From positions 1,178,001-1,242,000 of the forward strand of contig NZ_VFNP01000002.1 of assembly GCF_006715635.1 (NCBI RefSeq): DNA of 64,000 nucleotides. The letters are read 5' to 3'. Below are positions 9,252 to 20,001 of the stretch, one piece after another (position 1 is the stretch's first letter; each line of letters starts with the position of its first letter). Origin of the DNA: Streptomyces sp. SLBN-118. Its GTDB lineage: Bacteria; Actinomycetota; Actinomycetes; Streptomycetales; Streptomycetaceae. Under the pieces are notes generated by a model that was not told the DNA's origin, did not search any database, and was given only the letters and a program-made list of their open reading frames with translations. A program made the translations under genes and the position numbers.

Positions 9252-10421
9252 GTGTGGGACCGCAGCTTCGTGCCCTGGGACGTGTACTTCGCGGTCGTAT
9301 GGACGGCGACGCTGATCTTCACCCTCGGCGCGCCCAGTTCCAGCTGGCCCATCCGTCCGGTCGCGGCCGCCCTGTTCGCGCTGCTCGCTCCCTGGTACCT
9401 GTGGGTGGGGCGGCCCGAGCTGATGGCCGAGGGCGAGGACGAGCGGTACTCGGTGCGCTACATCACCGGGTCGGTGGTGCTGTTCCTGGCACCCGCGATT
9501 CTGGTGGGCGAAACACGCATCGCCGCCTTCGCGCTCGTCCCTCAGTGCTTCATGCTGCTGCGGATGCGGCTCGCCCTGATCGCCGTGGCGGTCATCAACA
9601 TCGCCCCGGTGGCCGGGTGGGCCGTCCTGTGGCGGCCCGACGCCAACACGGTCTTTTTCCAGTCCCTGTTCGCCCTGGTCACCCTGGTCTTCTCGGCGGT
9701 CTTCGGCAGCTGGATCATCCGGATCATCGACCAGAGCAAGGAACGGGCCTCGCTGATCGCCGAGTTGGAGGCCGGCCGGGAGGAGATCGCGCGCCTCTCC
9801 GCGGACCGCGGGGCCCTGGCCGAGCGGGAACGGATGTCCCGCGAGATCCATGACACGCTCGCCCAGGGGTTCACCAGTGTGCTGATGCTGCTCCAGGCGG
9901 TGGACTCGGAGCTGGAGCGCGATCTGCCGCAGGCGCGCCGCCATCTGGACCTCATGGCGGACACGGCACGGCAGAATCTCGCCGAGGCACGCGCCCTGGT
10001 GGCCGGCGGCGCACCGGCGGACCTGGACGACAACTCACTGCCGGACGCGCTGCGCAGGCTCGCCGCGCGACAGGACACGCCTGCGTCCGTCGAAGTGACG
10101 GGCATGGCACGGCCGTTGGCCCCGGCGCTCGAGGTCGTGGCGCTCCGCACCTGCCAGGAGGCCCTGGCCAACGCCGCCAAGCACGCGGGTCCCGGGGCGA
10201 CGGTGGCCATCGCACTCGCGTACAACGATGCCGCGTTGTCCGTATCCGTACGCGACACGGGCTGCGGCTTCGACGACTCGGCGCCGCTGCGGGGGTACGG
10301 GCTGAACGGGCTGCGGGCCCGGGCCGCCGAGGTCGGCGGCTGCGCCGACGTACGCAGCGCGCCGGGCGAGGGCACAACCGTCACCGTCCGACTGCCACTA
10401 CCCGATAGGAGCGGTACGTGA
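9252..10421 (+). CDS. NarL-family sensor histidine kinase
   Basis: 389 aa from a GTG at 9252, the first plausible start after the permease stop. Five or so transmembrane helices (residues about 10-155) form a short-loop membrane sensor with no large extracellular domain. They are followed by a coiled linker and a HisKA_3 dimerisation box with phosphoacceptor H200 (SREIHDTLAQGFTSV). The HATPase region has N-box CQEALANAAKHAG and DTGCGF. Intramembrane-sensing kinases of this layout often detect cell-envelope stress or a neighbouring ABC transporter. The stop overlaps the response-regulator start (GTGA). Confidence 0.9.
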   Translation: MWDRSFVPWDVYFAVVWTATLIFTLGAPSSSWPIRPVAAALFALLAPWYLWVGRPELMAEGEDERYSVRYITGSVVLFLAPAILVGETRIAAFALVPQCFMLLRMRLALIAVAVINIAPVAGWAVLWRPDANTVFFQSLFALVTLVFSAVFGSWIIRIIDQSKERASLIAELEAGREEIARLSADRGALAERERMSREIHDTLAQGFTSVLMLLQAVDSELERDLPQARRHLDLMADTARQNLAEARALVAGGAPADLDDNSLPDALRRLAARQDTPASVEVTGMARPLAPALEVVALRTCQEALANAAKHAGPGATVAIALAYNDAALSVSVRDTGCGFDDSAPLRGYGLNGLRARAAEVGGCADVRSAPGEGTTVTVRLPLPDRSGT

Positions 10422-11038
10422 TCCGCATTCTGCTCGCCGACGACCATCCCGTCGTACGGGAGGGCCTGCGCGGGATGCTCGGCGCCGAGCCCGATCTGAC
10501 CGTGGTCGGCGAGGCGTCGAGCGGACCACAGGCGGAGGCGCTGAGCGCCGAACTCCGGCCGGACATCGTGCTGATGGACCTGCGGATGCCGGGCGGCGGG
10601 GGCGTCGAGTCGATCAACCGGATGCGGGCGGCGGGACTGCCCTGCCGGGTGATCGTGCTGACGACGTACGAGACGGACACGGACATCCTGCGTGCCGTGG
10701 AGGCGGGAGCGGCGGGCTATCTGCTCAAGGACCTGGCCCGCGGCGAACTGGCCGACGCGGTACGGGCGGCCGCCCGTGGCGAGACGGTGCTGGCCCCCTC
10801 GGTGGCCGCGCGCCTGGTCGACCAGCTGCGCCGGCAGCCGGAGCGGCCGCGCCTGTCGGAACGCGAGACGGCGGTGCTGCGGCTGGTGGCGGAGGGATGC
10901 ACGAACGCGGAGATCGGGCGTCGGCTGTACATCGGGGAGTCGACGGTGAAGACGCATCTGCTGCGCATCTTCGGGAAGCTGGGGGTGGACGACCGCACGG
11001 CGGCGGTCACGAGCGCCATGCGGAACGGGTTGCTGTGA
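10418..11038 (+). CDS. NarL/FixJ-type response regulator
   Basis: 206 aa. The receiver domain has acidic pair D8/D9 and phosphoacceptor D54 (VLMDLRMPGG). It is followed by a LuxR-type helix-turn-helix (LSERETAVLRLVAEGCTNAE, then GESTVKTHL). It is the cognate partner of the overlapping upstream kinase and probably controls the cassette's ABC genes, possibly through the inverted repeat at 7447-7466. The target is inferred, not shown. Confidence 0.95.
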   Translation: MIRILLADDHPVVREGLRGMLGAEPDLTVVGEASSGPQAEALSAELRPDIVLMDLRMPGGGGVESINRMRAAGLPCRVIVLTTYETDTDILRAVEAGAAGYLLKDLARGELADAVRAAARGETVLAPSVAARLVDQLRRQPERPRLSERETAVLRLVAEGCTNAEIGRRLYIGESTVKTHLLRIFGKLGVDDRTAAVTSAMRNGLL

Positions 11039-11045
11039 CCCGTTC

Positions 11046-11192
11046 CCCCTTCCCGTAACCGGGGCTCGGCCCAGACCCCACTCCTCAAATGCCGGAGGGG
11101 CTGAATTTCAGCCCCTCCGGCGTTTGAGGACATGCGGCCGAAGGCCGCCTACGGCGGGCCAGGGGCAGGGGCCCCTTGGTTACGGGAAGGGG
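11046..11192. repeat. Nested palindromic element between the cassette and hisS
   Basis: Outer arms are 11046-11060 (CCCCTTCCCGTAACC) and its exact complement at 11178-11192, extended inward by GGGGC/GCCCC with a two-base offset. Inside lies a 24-bp hairpin (11082-11105 with 11107-11130, one G-T wobble) built on GCCGGAGGGGCTGAA. It can serve as a bidirectional terminator for the convergent response-regulator and hisS genes. The outer terminal repeats make it look like a small mobile or palindromic unit. No coding capacity. Confidence 0.7.
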
Positions 11193-11213
11193 CCGGGTGG
11201 GGAAAGACCCACC

Positions 11214-12476
11214 TCAGCGCAGGCGGGCCCGCACCGTGTCGATGACGTCCGCAAGCGCCACCGGTGACTGCTCGCCGGCCTGCATGTCCTTCAGCTGGAC
11301 GACCCCCTCCGCGAGATCCCGCTCACCCGCCACGATCGTGAACCTCGCCCCCGAGCGGTTGGCACTCTTCATCGCACCCTTGAGGCCCTTGCCTCCGTAC
11401 GAGAAGTCTGTCGCGACACCCGCCCTGCGCAGCTGCGTGACGAGGCCGAACAGCACCCGCCGCGCCTCCTCGCCGACCGGGATCGCGAACACACTCGTGG
11501 TGGGGGGCAGTTCGAGCTCGATGCCCTCCGCCTCCAGCGCCAGCACCGTACGGTCCACGCCGAGCGCCCAGCCGACCGACGGGAGCGCCGGGCCGCCGAT
11601 CATCTCGGAGAGGCCGTCGTAGCGGCCGCCGCCGCCCACCGCGGACTGCGAGCCGAGACCGTCGTGGACGAACTCGAAGGTCGTGCGCGTGTAGTAGTCG
11701 AGGCCGCGCACCAGCTTCTCGTCGTCCTGGTAGGCCACCCCCGCCGCGGCCAGCAGCTCGCGCACCTCTTCGTGGTACGCCTTGCACGCGTCGCACAGGT
11801 AGTCGCGCAGCATCGGCGCACCCACCAGCTGCTTCTGGACCACGGCCCGCTTGTCGTCGAGGACCCGCAGGGGGTTGATCTCGACGCGGCGCCGCGTGTC
11901 CTCGTCCAGCTCCAGCCCGCGCAGGAAGCCCTGCAGGGCGTCCCGGTAGACGGGCCGGCACTCCTTGTCGCCCAGGGAGTTGAGCAGGATGCGGAACTGG
12001 CTCAGTCCGAGCGAGCGGTAGGCCTGGTCGGCCAGGATGATCAACTCGGCGTCGAGCGCCGGGTCCTCCGCCCCGATCGCCTCGGCGCCGACCTGCGAGA
12101 AGTGCCTGTAGCGGCCCTTCTGCGGGCGCTCGTAGCGGTAGTACGAGCCGGAGTACCAGAGCTTGACCGGCAGGTTGCCGAGCTTGTGCAGGTTGGCCTC
12201 CAGCGCCGCGCGCAGGACGGACGCCGTGCCTTCGGGGCGCAGCGCCAGCTTGTCGCCGCCCCTGGTCTCGAAGGCGTACATCTCCTTGGAGACGATGTCG
12301 GTCGACTCGCCGACGCCGCGCGAGAACAGCTCGACGTTCTCGAAGCCGGGCGTCTCGACATAGCCGTAGCCGGAGTTCTTCAGCGGCTCGGCGATGGCCT
12401 CACGCACCGCGAGATACTTCGCCGAGTCCGGCGGGATCAGGTCGTACGTGCCCTTGGGGGCCTGAAAGGTGCTCAC
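11214..12476 (-). CDS. hisS: Histidyl-tRNA synthetase
   Basis: 420 aa from the GTG at 12476 ([13 protein letters not shown]). Longer in-frame extension would run into the upstream MBL gene. Class II core: motif 2 region [15 protein letters not shown], histidine-specific [13 protein letters not shown] and GGGGRYDGL, and a C-terminal anticodon-binding domain starting near [11 protein letters not shown]. It charges tRNA-His. It lies 11 bp downstream of the MBL hydrolase gene, so the two probably form an operon. Confidence 0.97.
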   Translation of the reverse strand: MSTFQAPKGTYDLIPPDSAKYLAVREAIAEPLKNSGYGYVETPGFENVELFSRGVGESTDIVSKEMYAFETRGGDKLALRPEGTASVLRAALEANLHKLGNLPVKLWYSGSYYRYERPQKGRYRHFSQVGAEAIGAEDPALDAELIILADQAYRSLGLSQFRILLNSLGDKECRPVYRDALQGFLRGLELDEDTRRRVEINPLRVLDDKRAVVQKQLVGAPMLRDYLCDACKAYHEEVRELLAAAGVAYQDDEKLVRGLDYYTRTTFEFVHDGLGSQSAVGGGGRYDGLSEMIGGPALPSVGWALGVDRTVLALEAEGIELELPPTTSVFAIPVGEEARRVLFGLVTQLRRAGVATDFSYGGKGLKGAMKSANRSGARFTIVAGERDLAEGVVQLKDMQAGEQSPVALADVIDTVRARLR

Positions 12477-12487
12477 GGAAACTCTCG

Positions 12488-13195
12488 TCACATTCCTCGT
12501 CGGGGAGCACTCGTGCTCCCGAGGCCGGCGGCCACGTCCCGCAGATACGGGTTGGCGGCACGCTCGCGGCCGATGGTCGTCTGGGGGCCGTGGCCGGACA
12601 GCACCACGGTCGAGTCGTCGAGCGGCAGGCACACACGCGCCAGCGACTCGAGAATCTCGGCGTGGTCGCCGCCGGGCAGATCCGTGCGTCCGATGGAGCC
12701 GGCGAACAGCAGATCGCCCGAGAAGAAGACCGACGGGATGTCATCGGCCTCGGGCATCTGGAAGGTCACCGACCCCTTGGTATGGCCGGGCGCATGCGCG
12801 ACCGAGAAGTCCAGACCGGCGAGACGCAGCTTCGCGCCGTCGGCCAGCTCCTTGACGTCGTCCGGCTCCCCCACGGTCAGCTCGCCCATGAGAGGCATGC
12901 CGATCGACAGGCCCAGGGCCTTCTCCGGGTCGCTCATCATGTACCGGTCCGCGGGGTGGATCCACGCCGGTACGTCATGCGCCCCGCACACCGGGACGAC
13001 TGAGGCGACATGGTCGATGTGGCCATGGGTGAGGACGACGGCGACGGGCTTGAGCCGATGCTTCTTGAGTGCTTCCTCGACGCCTTCGGTGGCCTGGTGG
13101 CCCGGGTCGATGATCACGCACTCCTCACCTGCGGCCGGGGCGACCAGGTAACAGTTGGTCCCCCAGGCCCCGGCGGGGAACCCGGCAATAAGCAC
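12488..13195 (-). CDS. MBL-fold metallo-hydrolase (glyoxalase II-like)
   Basis: 235 aa from the GTG at 13195; upstream in-frame codons are antisense to the cyclophilin gene and rejected. It has metallo-beta-lactamase zinc motif THGHIDH, then [15 protein letters not shown] and a late GHGPQT. The order matches the glyoxalase II-like group that hydrolyses small thioesters. The true substrate is unknown. It is conserved next to hisS in Streptomyces as I recall, and divergent from the cyclophilin gene. Confidence 0.92.
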   Translation of the reverse strand: MLIAGFPAGAWGTNCYLVAPAAGEECVIIDPGHQATEGVEEALKKHRLKPVAVVLTHGHIDHVASVVPVCGAHDVPAWIHPADRYMMSDPEKALGLSIGMPLMGELTVGEPDDVKELADGAKLRLAGLDFSVAHAPGHTKGSVTFQMPEADDIPSVFFSGDLLFAGSIGRTDLPGGDHAEILESLARVCLPLDDSTVVLSGHGPQTTIGRERAANPYLRDVAAGLGSTSAPRRGM

Positions 13196-13327
13196 GATCG
13201 TCCTCGGTGTGGTGGTGGAGAGCAGCAGATCAGAGCCTACCGGCGGTGCTGCTCGCACAGCCAACCCGTATACGGTACGGGTCACACTCGACCGGTCGGC
13301 ATCACGCGACGTACAAGGAGAACACCG

Positions 13328-14119
13328 GTGGTCACCAGCGATCAGCGGCGGCGGCAGCTCGCCAGGGAGAAGTTCGAGCGCCAGCAGCAGCGTCGGGCCC
13401 AGTCCCGGAAGAAGAAGCAGCGGTACACGATCGTCTCGGCCGTGCTCGCCGTGGTGCTCGCCGCGGGCGCCGCCGCCTATGCCTCGATCGGGCTGTCCGA
13501 CGACGACACGAAGGCCGACGGCGCTGCGGGCGACAGCCAGTCCCCCAGCGCCGCCCCTACCCAGAGCGAGAGCGCCTCCCCCGAGCCCGCCATGTCGATC
13601 GACAAAAAGGCGAAGTACTCGATGGAGCTCACTACGAACCAGGGCGCCGTCAAGATTGCGATGGACGCGGCCAAGACCCCGCACACCGTGAACTCGTTCA
13701 AGTCGCTCGCGGACAAGGGCTACTTCAACGGAACGAAGTGCCACCGGCTGACCACGGAGGGGATCTTCGTGCTGCAGTGCGGAGACCCGAAGGGCGACGG
13801 CACGGGCGGGCCGGGCTACACGATCCCGGACGAGAATCTGACCGCGCTGGGCAAGGCGGGTGCCGACGGCACCGTGACCTATCCCGCGGGGACCGTGGCG
13901 ATGGCCAATACCGGCCAGCCGCACTCCGGAGGCAGCCAGTTCTTCCTCGTCTACAAGGATTCCAAGCTGCCGCCGAGCTACACACCGTTCGGGACCATGG
14001 ACGCCGCGGGCCTCAAGGCCGTACAGAGCGTGGCGAAGGACGGCGTGGCGGGCGGCGCCAAGGACGGGGCCCCCAAGAAGGCCGTCACCATTGAGAAGGC
14101 GGCCGTCCCGAAGGCGTGA
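13328..14119 (+). CDS. Membrane-anchored cyclophilin-type peptidyl-prolyl isomerase
   Basis: 263 aa from a GTG preceded by AAGGAG at 13314-13319. It has a very basic cytoplasmic N-terminus (residues 1-37), one transmembrane anchor (YTIVSAVLAVVLAAGAAAYA, about 38-57), and a Ser/Pro/Ala linker. The extracytoplasmic cyclophilin domain (about 93-263) has KTPHTVNSF, GYFNGTKCHR, GTVAMANT and GGSQFFL. Family members isomerise X-Pro bonds. Placement outside the membrane suggests assistance in folding exported proteins. The helper role is inferred. Confidence 0.93.
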   Translation: MVTSDQRRRQLAREKFERQQQRRAQSRKKKQRYTIVSAVLAVVLAAGAAAYASIGLSDDDTKADGAAGDSQSPSAAPTQSESASPEPAMSIDKKAKYSMELTTNQGAVKIAMDAAKTPHTVNSFKSLADKGYFNGTKCHRLTTEGIFVLQCGDPKGDGTGGPGYTIPDENLTALGKAGADGTVTYPAGTVAMANTGQPHSGGSQFFLVYKDSKLPPSYTPFGTMDAAGLKAVQSVAKDGVAGGAKDGAPKKAVTIEKAAVPKA

Positions 14120-14297
14120 GCCGGGGAATTTCGGCCGCGCTGAGTGCGGACAGCCGGGCGGCGGGTCGCCTAGATTGGGCGGTGTGCAGCGCGCACCGGA
14201 TTGTCGCGCTGTGGAGGGCGGGCGCGGCCCGTCCGGGAAACTGTGGAGGATGCCCGGGGGGCGAACCCCCTCGCAGGCATCATGTGGAGGAGGCGCT

Positions 14298-15527
14298 GTG
14301 AGCAGCGACCCATGGGGCCGTGTCGATGAGACGGGCACCGTGTACGTGCGTACAGCCGATGGCGAGAAGGTCGTCGGATCGTGGCAGGCCGGTACTCCCG
14401 AGGAGGCGCTGGCCTACTTCGAGCGCAAGTACGAGGGCTTGGTGGTCGAGATCGGCCTCCTCGAGCGGCGGGTGAAGACCACCGATCTCTCGGCCAAGGA
14501 TGCCCAGACCGCCATCGACCATCTGCGCCGGCAGCTGGACGAGCATCATGCCGTGGGTGATCTCGATGCGCTGAGCAAGCGGCTCGACGCGCTGGTGGCC
14601 CTGGTCGACAAGCGCCGCGAGGAGCGCAAGGTCCAGAAGGCGAAGCAGAACGACGAGGCCCGCCACGCCAAGGAGGCCCTGGTCACCGAGGCTGAGGAGC
14701 TGGCGCAGAGCGAGCAGTGGCGGGCGGCCGGTGAGCGGCTGCGGGCGCTGGTGGACACCTGGAAGGGCCTTCCCCGGCTCGACCGGAAGTCCGACGACGA
14801 GCTGTGGCACCGCTTCTCGCACGCCCGCTCGGCGTTCTCCAAGCGCCGCAAGGCGCACTTCGCCTCGCTGGACGCTCAGCGCGAGGAGGCCCGTAAGGCC
14901 AAGGAGAAGCTGGTCGCCGAGGCCGAGTCGCTGTCGGGCTCCACGGACTGGGGCACGACGGCCGCCCGCTACCGCGAGCTGATGGCGGAGTGGAAGGCCG
15001 CGGGCCGCGCCCAGCGCGAGGCCGAGGACGATCTGTGGAACCGTTTTCGCGGTGCCCAGGACGTCTTCTTCGCCGCCCGCGGCGAGGTCTTCGCCGAGCG
15101 GGACGCCGAGCAGGGCGAGAACCTCAAGCTCAAGGAGGAGCTCGCCGCCGAGGCCGAGAAGCTGGTGCCGGTGACGGACCTGAAGGCCGCGCGAGCCGCC
15201 TTCCGGGCCATCAACGAGCGCTGGGAGGCCATCGGCCATGTACCGCGGGACGCCCGTCCCAAGGTCGAGGGCCGGATGCACGCGGTGGAGCGGGCGCTGC
15301 AGGAGTCCGAGGAGACCGAGTGGCGCCGGACGAACCCGGAGGCGCGTGCGCGTGCCGAGGGTCTGACGGGTCAGCTTCAGGCGGCCGTGGACAAGCTGCG
15401 CGGGCAGATCGACGCGGCGCGTGCGGCTGGCAACAACACCAAGGCCGACAAGCTCGCCAAGGAACTGGAAGGCCGGCAGGCGCTGCTGGACCAGGCGCTG
15501 AAGGGCCTGGAGGAGTTCGGCGGCTGA
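14298..15527 (+). CDS. DUF349 domain protein
   Basis: 409 aa from a GTG with GGAGG at 14287-14291. It is almost wholly alpha-helical and charged. DUF349 repeats are recognisable by the W-x-x-A/L spacing (EQWRAAGERLRALVDTWKGL, TDWGTTAARYRELMAEWKAA, DLKAARAAFRAINERWEAIG). An N-terminal beta-like stretch (DETGTVYVRTADGEKVVGSW) precedes them. The function of DUF349 proteins in actinobacteria is unknown. It stands alone on the plus strand and ends at a strong terminator shared with relA. Confidence 0.9.
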   Translation: MSSDPWGRVDETGTVYVRTADGEKVVGSWQAGTPEEALAYFERKYEGLVVEIGLLERRVKTTDLSAKDAQTAIDHLRRQLDEHHAVGDLDALSKRLDALVALVDKRREERKVQKAKQNDEARHAKEALVTEAEELAQSEQWRAAGERLRALVDTWKGLPRLDRKSDDELWHRFSHARSAFSKRRKAHFASLDAQREEARKAKEKLVAEAESLSGSTDWGTTAARYRELMAEWKAAGRAQREAEDDLWNRFRGAQDVFFAARGEVFAERDAEQGENLKLKEELAAEAEKLVPVTDLKAARAAFRAINERWEAIGHVPRDARPKVEGRMHAVERALQESEETEWRRTNPEARARAEGLTGQLQAAVDKLRGQIDAARAAGNNTKADKLAKELEGRQALLDQALKGLEEFGG

Positions 15528-15538
15528 AAGCCGTGTGA

Positions 15539-15576
15539 AAGGGCCCCCTGTACGTCACGTCGTACAGGGGGCCCTT
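15539..15576. terminator. Strong bidirectional terminator between DUF349 gene and relA
   Basis: A perfect 16-bp stem (15539-15554 with 15561-15576) around the loop TCACGT, flanked by A/T on both sides. It serves both convergent genes. Confidence 0.9.
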
Positions 15577-15598
15577 CTCTGCGCTGCGGCGGCGGGCG

Positions 15599-18172
<2,574 letters not shown>

Positions 18173-18318
18173 GAGCGCTCCTCGTGCGGTTCCGGGTCCC
18201 CCGGGTCAGGCCCGGAGAAGCCATGGTATCGACCTCGGAGTTCTGGTGCTCACGAGTCCCTGTGTGCCCTGCCCTCACAGCGGCGTGCGGCGGGACCGGG
18301 GACGTGCCCTTTCCGCGA

Positions 18319-18351
18319 AAGGGCGCCCCGGAAAGATCCCGGGGCGCCCTT
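18319..18351. terminator. Hairpin downstream of apt
   Basis: A perfect 13-bp stem (18319-18331 with 18339-18351; AAGGGCGCCCCGG) around a 7-base loop. It lies 21 bp past the apt stop, ahead of relA, and so separates the apt/sec transcript from relA, which then needs its own promoter between 18173 and 18318. Confidence 0.85.
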
Positions 18352-18372
18352 GGCCGATCGGCTCTCGGTGGG

Positions 18373-18909
18373 TCAGAACGTGAGCAGTGCCTCCAGCGGA
18401 GCCCCGCGCAGCGCGGACTCCAGACGGGCTCGGCCGCCGAGGAAGCCCAGCTCCATCAGGACCGCGACGCCCGCGACATCGGCTCCGGCTCGCCGGATGA
18501 GCTCCAGCGAGGCCTCGGCGGTGCCGCCGGTGGCGAGGACGTCGTCGATGACCATGACGCGGTCGCCCGCCCGCAGGTCCTCGGCGTGCACCTCGATCTC
18601 GGCGCTGCCGTACTCCAGCTCGTACGCCTGCGAGAGCGTCGCTCCGGGGAGCTTGCCCGCCTTGCGTACGGGAACGAAGCCGAGCCCGGCCCGGACGGCC
18701 ACGGGTGCGCCCAGGATGAAGCCGCGCGCCTCAAGTCCGACGATCTTCGTGGCCTCGCAGCGCTCGCACAGCTCCGCGAGTGCGTCGGTGAGGACCGTGA
18801 AGGCCGCCGGGTCCGCGAGCAGGGGCGTGATGTCCTTGAACATCACCCCCGGCTTCGGATAGTCCGGGACGTCACGGATGCGGCTGATCAGCAGCTCCGA
18901 GACGGTCAT
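18373..18909 (-). CDS. apt: Adenine phosphoribosyltransferase
   Basis: 178 aa. It salvages adenine to AMP using PRPP. The PRPP-binding motif VMVIDDVLATGGTA and the N-terminal IRDVPDYPKPGVMFKDITPL are diagnostic of Apt. The start overlaps the secF stop (ATGA), so it is the last gene of yajC-secD-secF-apt. This placement between secF and relA is the known Streptomyces order. In other organisms Apt can lower (p)ppGpp targets indirectly, but that link here is only proximity. Confidence 0.96.
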   Translation of the reverse strand: MTVSELLISRIRDVPDYPKPGVMFKDITPLLADPAAFTVLTDALAELCERCEATKIVGLEARGFILGAPVAVRAGLGFVPVRKAGKLPGATLSQAYELEYGSAEIEVHAEDLRAGDRVMVIDDVLATGGTAEASLELIRRAGADVAGVAVLMELGFLGGRARLESALRGAPLEALLTF

Positions 18910-20000
18910 CGGCGCCTGCCCGACGGACGGCCACGGCCACGGTTGCCGCGGGGGCCCACGACGGCGCCGGCCGGAGCCACGTCTCCCGTCACCGAATCCA
19001 CCGGCTCACCGGAGTCCTCCGCCGACGCGCCCTCGGCGGCTGCCTTCGCGCGCTTGGCGAGCACCCGCTTCTTCAGGGCCTTCATCTGCGGCTCGCGCTC
19101 CTTGAGGTCGGCGACGAGTGGTGTGGCGATGAAGATCGAGGAGTACGCACCGGCCGCGAGGCCGACGAACAGCGACAGCGAGATGTCGTTGAGCATGCCC
19201 GCGCCGAGGACGCCGCCACCGATGAAGAGCAGGCCCGCGACCGGCAGCAGCGCGACGACAGTGGTGTTGATGGAACGCACCAGCGTGCCGTTGAGACTGC
19301 GGTTGGCGATCTCGCTGTAGGTGTACCGCGTCTGCTTGGTGATGTCCTTCGAGCCCTCCTTGAGACCGTCGAAGACGACGACGGTGTCGTAGAGGGAGTA
19401 ACCGAGGATGGTCAGCAGACCGATCACGGTGCCCGGTGTGACCTCGAAGCCCACGAGTGCGTAGATACCGATGGTGATCGTGAGGTCGTGGACCAGCGCG
19501 ACCAGGGCGGCGATGGCCATCCGCCACTCGAAGGCGATCGCCAGATAGATGACCACCAGCAGCATGAAGACGGCGAGGCCGGTCCACGCCTTGTTGGCGA
19601 TCTGCTCGCCCCAGCTGGGGCCGACGATCTCGGCGTTCTCCATCGGGACCTTCAGGTCCTCGGAGAGCTGCTTGCTGACCTTGTTCGCCTCGGTCTGGTT
19701 GAGCTCGCTCACCTGGATCCGCAGACCGCCGCTGCCGAGCTTCTGGACGATCGCCTCATGGCCGGAAGCCTCTTTGGCGTACGTCTGGGCCTGGCTGACG
19801 GAGACGCTCGTCTTGGGGGTGGTGAAGACGGCGCCACCCTTGAACTCGATACCCAGGTTCAGACCCTGCACCGCCAGGCCGACGATGGCCGTGATGGTGA
19901 TCAGGATCGAAACCCCGTACCAGATCTTCCGCTTGGCGACGAAGTCGTAGCCGACCTCGCCTCGGTAGAGACGGGCGCCGAGAGTGCCAAGTCGCGACAT
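18906..20000 (-). CDS. secF: Protein translocase subunit SecF
   Basis: 364 aa from the ATG at 20000; an upstream in-frame start would overlap secD. It has six transmembrane helices. A periplasmic-side loop follows helix 1 (LGIEFKGGAVF...), and the SecF core follows (GQ-like SWGEQIANKAWTGL, LYDTVVVFDGLKE, ANRSLNGTLVRSINTT). It partners SecD to pull exported proteins using the proton gradient. The C-terminal tail is long and charged (about 70 residues, ending RGRGRPSGRRR). One base separates it from secD. Confidence 0.96.
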   Translation of the reverse strand: MSRLGTLGARLYRGEVGYDFVAKRKIWYGVSILITITAIVGLAVQGLNLGIEFKGGAVFTTPKTSVSVSQAQTYAKEASGHEAIVQKLGSGGLRIQVSELNQTEANKVSKQLSEDLKVPMENAEIVGPSWGEQIANKAWTGLAVFMLLVVIYLAIAFEWRMAIAALVALVHDLTITIGIYALVGFEVTPGTVIGLLTILGYSLYDTVVVFDGLKEGSKDITKQTRYTYSEIANRSLNGTLVRSINTTVVALLPVAGLLFIGGGVLGAGMLNDISLSLFVGLAAGAYSSIFIATPLVADLKEREPQMKALKKRVLAKRAKAAAEGASAEDSGEPVDSVTGDVAPAGAVVGPRGNRGRGRPSGRRR

Positions 20001-20001
20001 C

